Shown here piece after piece: positions 5,600-6,293 of a stretch of DNA of 6,293 bases; the first letter of the stretch is position 1; each line of letters opens with the position of its first letter. Source of the stretch: a bacterium (GTDB taxonomy: Bacteria > JAMCPX01); assembly GCA_021815065.1 (NCBI GenBank), contig JAKAHI010000086.1:1-6293 (forward strand). Reading direction: 5' to 3'. Both the position numbers and the translations under genes were made by a program. The notes below the pieces were generated by a model. That model had not been told where the DNA came from and made no database searches. It saw nothing but the letters and a program-made list of their open reading frames with translations.

Positions 5600-6064
5600 A
5601 TGGGACAGAATAAAATATTATTTATGAATAAAAAGATGATAAAGGTTTTATGGATTTTTCTCATCTTTGCGCTGACATCGAATACGAAAGGTTTTGCCTC
5701 GGCAATAGAGCGTTCCCTGTCCATTGCCCCGATCCCCGTTGTTTTGTCTGATTACTTTTCATCTTCGAATTCCCCTCTAACAAGAGGGGCAAGGGGTGTG
5801 TTAAGGCTTGTCGTTCCTGTCCCGCTTTCAGCGGAATCAACTCCAGCAGGAATCCAGTCTTTCGGTGTTCCCGTACAAACAAGGACAAAGAAAATCAAAT
5901 CTTTTCACCCCGCAAAAAAACTATCTAGTTCCGGTTCAGCCATTGCAGACACCGGCTCATCCTCTTTGACCTTCAACTGCATCAGCGTTATCTCACTCAA
6001 AACATCTCAAGTAACTTCAAACAACCTTTCCGACATCTTCATTCCACCGAAAATTACCACTTGA
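5600..6064 (+). CDS. Secreted hypothetical ORF, repeat-invaded, possibly a pseudogene
   Basis: I do not recognise this 154-residue product. It has an excellent RBS (GGAGG 5591-5595, 4 nt before ATG) and a good signal peptide: Lys-rich MNKKMIK, a hydrophobic core at about 16-26, and a likely cut after Ala35 (FASA). An internal ATG at 5624 is a second possible start. From about residue 57 to 88 the reading frame is made of a dispersed repeat (5770-5861), and the rest is Ser/Thr-rich low-complexity sequence without recognisable fold. The stop TGA is followed at once by a second copy of the repeat. The most likely reading is a small exported-protein gene cut by repeat insertion, with the frame staying open by chance. 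A functional chimera is the alternative. The upstream palindrome suggests control by the neighbouring PAS-LuxR protein. Confidence 0.45.
   Translation: MGQNKILFMNKKMIKVLWIFLIFALTSNTKGFASAIERSLSIAPIPVVLSDYFSSSNSPLTRGARGVLRLVVPVPLSAESTPAGIQSFGVPVQTRTKKIKSFHPAKKLSSSGSAIADTGSSSLTFNCISVISLKTSQVTSNNLSDIFIPPKITT
5770..5802. repeat. Dispersed hairpin repeat, copy 1
   Basis: The core forms a perfect hairpin: CCCCTCT (5772-5778), AACA loop, AGAGGGG (5783-5789), followed by CAAGGGGTGTGTT. It aligns with 6066-6098 with about three internal differences. Similar CCCCTCT/AGAGGGG repeats are common as intergenic dispersed repeats in environmental Desulfobacterota and Nitrospirota genomes (from memory, not searched). 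Here the copy lies inside a reading frame. Confidence 0.75.
5811..5861. repeat. REP-like nested inverted repeat directly after copy 1
   Basis: Outer arms TTCCTG (5814-5819) and CAGGAA (5847-5852) enclose an inner hairpin CCGC-TTTCA-GCGG (5822-5834), followed by AATCCAGTC. The CCCGCTTTCAGCGG...AATCCAG pattern is typical of widespread REP-type repeats in bacterial genomes (established as a general pattern; this copy was not searched). It forms one composite insertion with 5770-5802. Confidence 0.6.
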
Positions 6065-6065
6065 T

Positions 6066-6098
6066 TTCCCCTCTAAAAAGATGGGGCAGGGGTGTGTC
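6066..6098. repeat. Dispersed hairpin repeat, copy 2
   Basis: Second copy of the 5770-5802 repeat: TTCCCCTCTAAAAAGATGGGG, less its last base in other copies, then CAGGGGTGTGTC. Relative to copy 1 it has C to A in the loop, an extra T in the right arm (one bulge in the stem) and one fewer A. It begins 2 nt after the stop of the secreted ORF. Confidence 0.75.
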
Positions 6099-6130
6099 AT
6101 TGCGATCCCGCCAGAGGCGGGAGAAGCAAT
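6099..6130. repeat. REP-like hairpin next to copy 2
   Basis: Outer arms ATTGC (6099-6103) and GCAAT (6126-6130) enclose CCCGCC-AGA-GGCGGG (6107-6121), a perfect 6-bp GC stem. The CATTGCGA...GAAGCAAT frame is typical of bacterial REP-type repeats. No T run follows, so it is not a standard terminator, though it could affect mRNA stability between the two flanking genes. Confidence 0.75.
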
Positions 6131-6140
6131 CCCACCATCG

Positions 6141-6170
6141 TGAACACGTTTCAGCGTCTCAAAATATAAA
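6141..6170 (+). promoter_or_regulatory. Possible promoter for the lipoprotein gene
   Basis: TGAACA (6141-6146, 4/6 to the -35), an 18-nt gap, then TATAAA (6165-6170, 5/6 to the -10). The -10 and spacing are the same as in the beta-barrel promoter, but the -35 is weak and AT-rich sequence makes chance matches likely. Confidence 0.3.
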
Positions 6171-6186
6171 AAGAAAGGAGGATAAA

Positions 6187-6293
6187 ATGGATAACAAACA
6201 AAAAGGGATTTTCAAATTTATAATCATTAGTATAGTAGCTATTTTTATAGTAGCAGGTTGTGCAGGTAAGAACGGCACCAACGGTACAAACGG
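6187..6293 (+). CDS. Lipoprotein with Gly-Thr-Asn collagen-like repeats (3' end outside window)
   Basis: Only the first 35 complete codons are in the window. The start is firm: AAGGAGG (6175-6181), 5 nt before ATG. A lipoprotein signal peptide is clear, with Lys residues in the first ten positions, a hydrophobic core IIISIVAIFIV, and the lipobox VAGC with Cys25 as the lipid-modified residue. The mature N-terminus is AGKNGTNGTNG, a Gly-X-Y repeat in which X-Y is Thr-Asn after the first unit. In bacteria such short collagen-like spacers follow the lipid anchor in various surface proteins, including some multiheme cytochromes of metal-reducing relatives (established for other genomes; not demonstrable here). 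The actual domain lies beyond the window, so function is unknown. Confidence 0.85.
   Translation, partial: MDNKQKGIFKFIIISIVAIFIVAGCAGKNGTNGTN

Overview
The window comes from a bacterium with an outer membrane: there is a beta-barrel protein, a LapA/LapB-type envelope regulator and a lipoprotein. The run proA-nadD-rsfS-rlmH resembles the order found in Desulfobacterota (Geobacter-like) and neighbouring phyla such as Nitrospirota. I cannot fix the genus. GC looks moderate in the left two thirds and lower from about 4000 onward.

Left part (1-4012): a tight, all-plus-strand housekeeping operon. It holds the 3' end of proA (proline synthesis), nadD (NAD synthesis), rsfS (ribosome silencing), rlmH (23S rRNA methylation), a two-TM + TPR + zinc-ribbon protein that looks like LapA and LapB fused, and a small protein with two CxxC pairs. 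Gaps run from a 5-nt overlap to about 30 nt. The oddest point is rsfS: its conserved N-terminal helix is encoded upstream of every canonical start codon, and the best candidate start is an ATT overlapping the nadD stop, behind a consensus AAGGAG.

Middle part (4013-5486): a separate unit with a near-consensus promoter, a strong Shine-Dalgarno, an outer-membrane beta-barrel protein and a textbook Rho-independent terminator. A 160-nt spacer follows with a perfect tandem 11-bp repeat, then a small regulator with a PAS-like N-terminus and a LuxR/GerE-type HTH.

Right part (5487-6293): accessory in character. An 18-bp palindrome, which could be the operator of the neighbouring LuxR-type protein, lies just upstream of an ORF with a strong RBS and a signal peptide. 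About 55 codons in, that ORF runs into hairpin-forming dispersed repeats and continues as low-complexity Ser/Thr-rich sequence. A second copy of the same repeat plus a REP-like hairpin begins right after its stop. The window ends at the start of a lipoprotein whose mature N-terminus is Gly-Thr-Asn repeats.

I see no CRISPR array, tRNA, rRNA, transposase or defence system. The points most worth following are the rsfS start, the LapA-LapB fusion, the PAS-LuxR/palindrome pair and the repeat-invaded secreted ORF.
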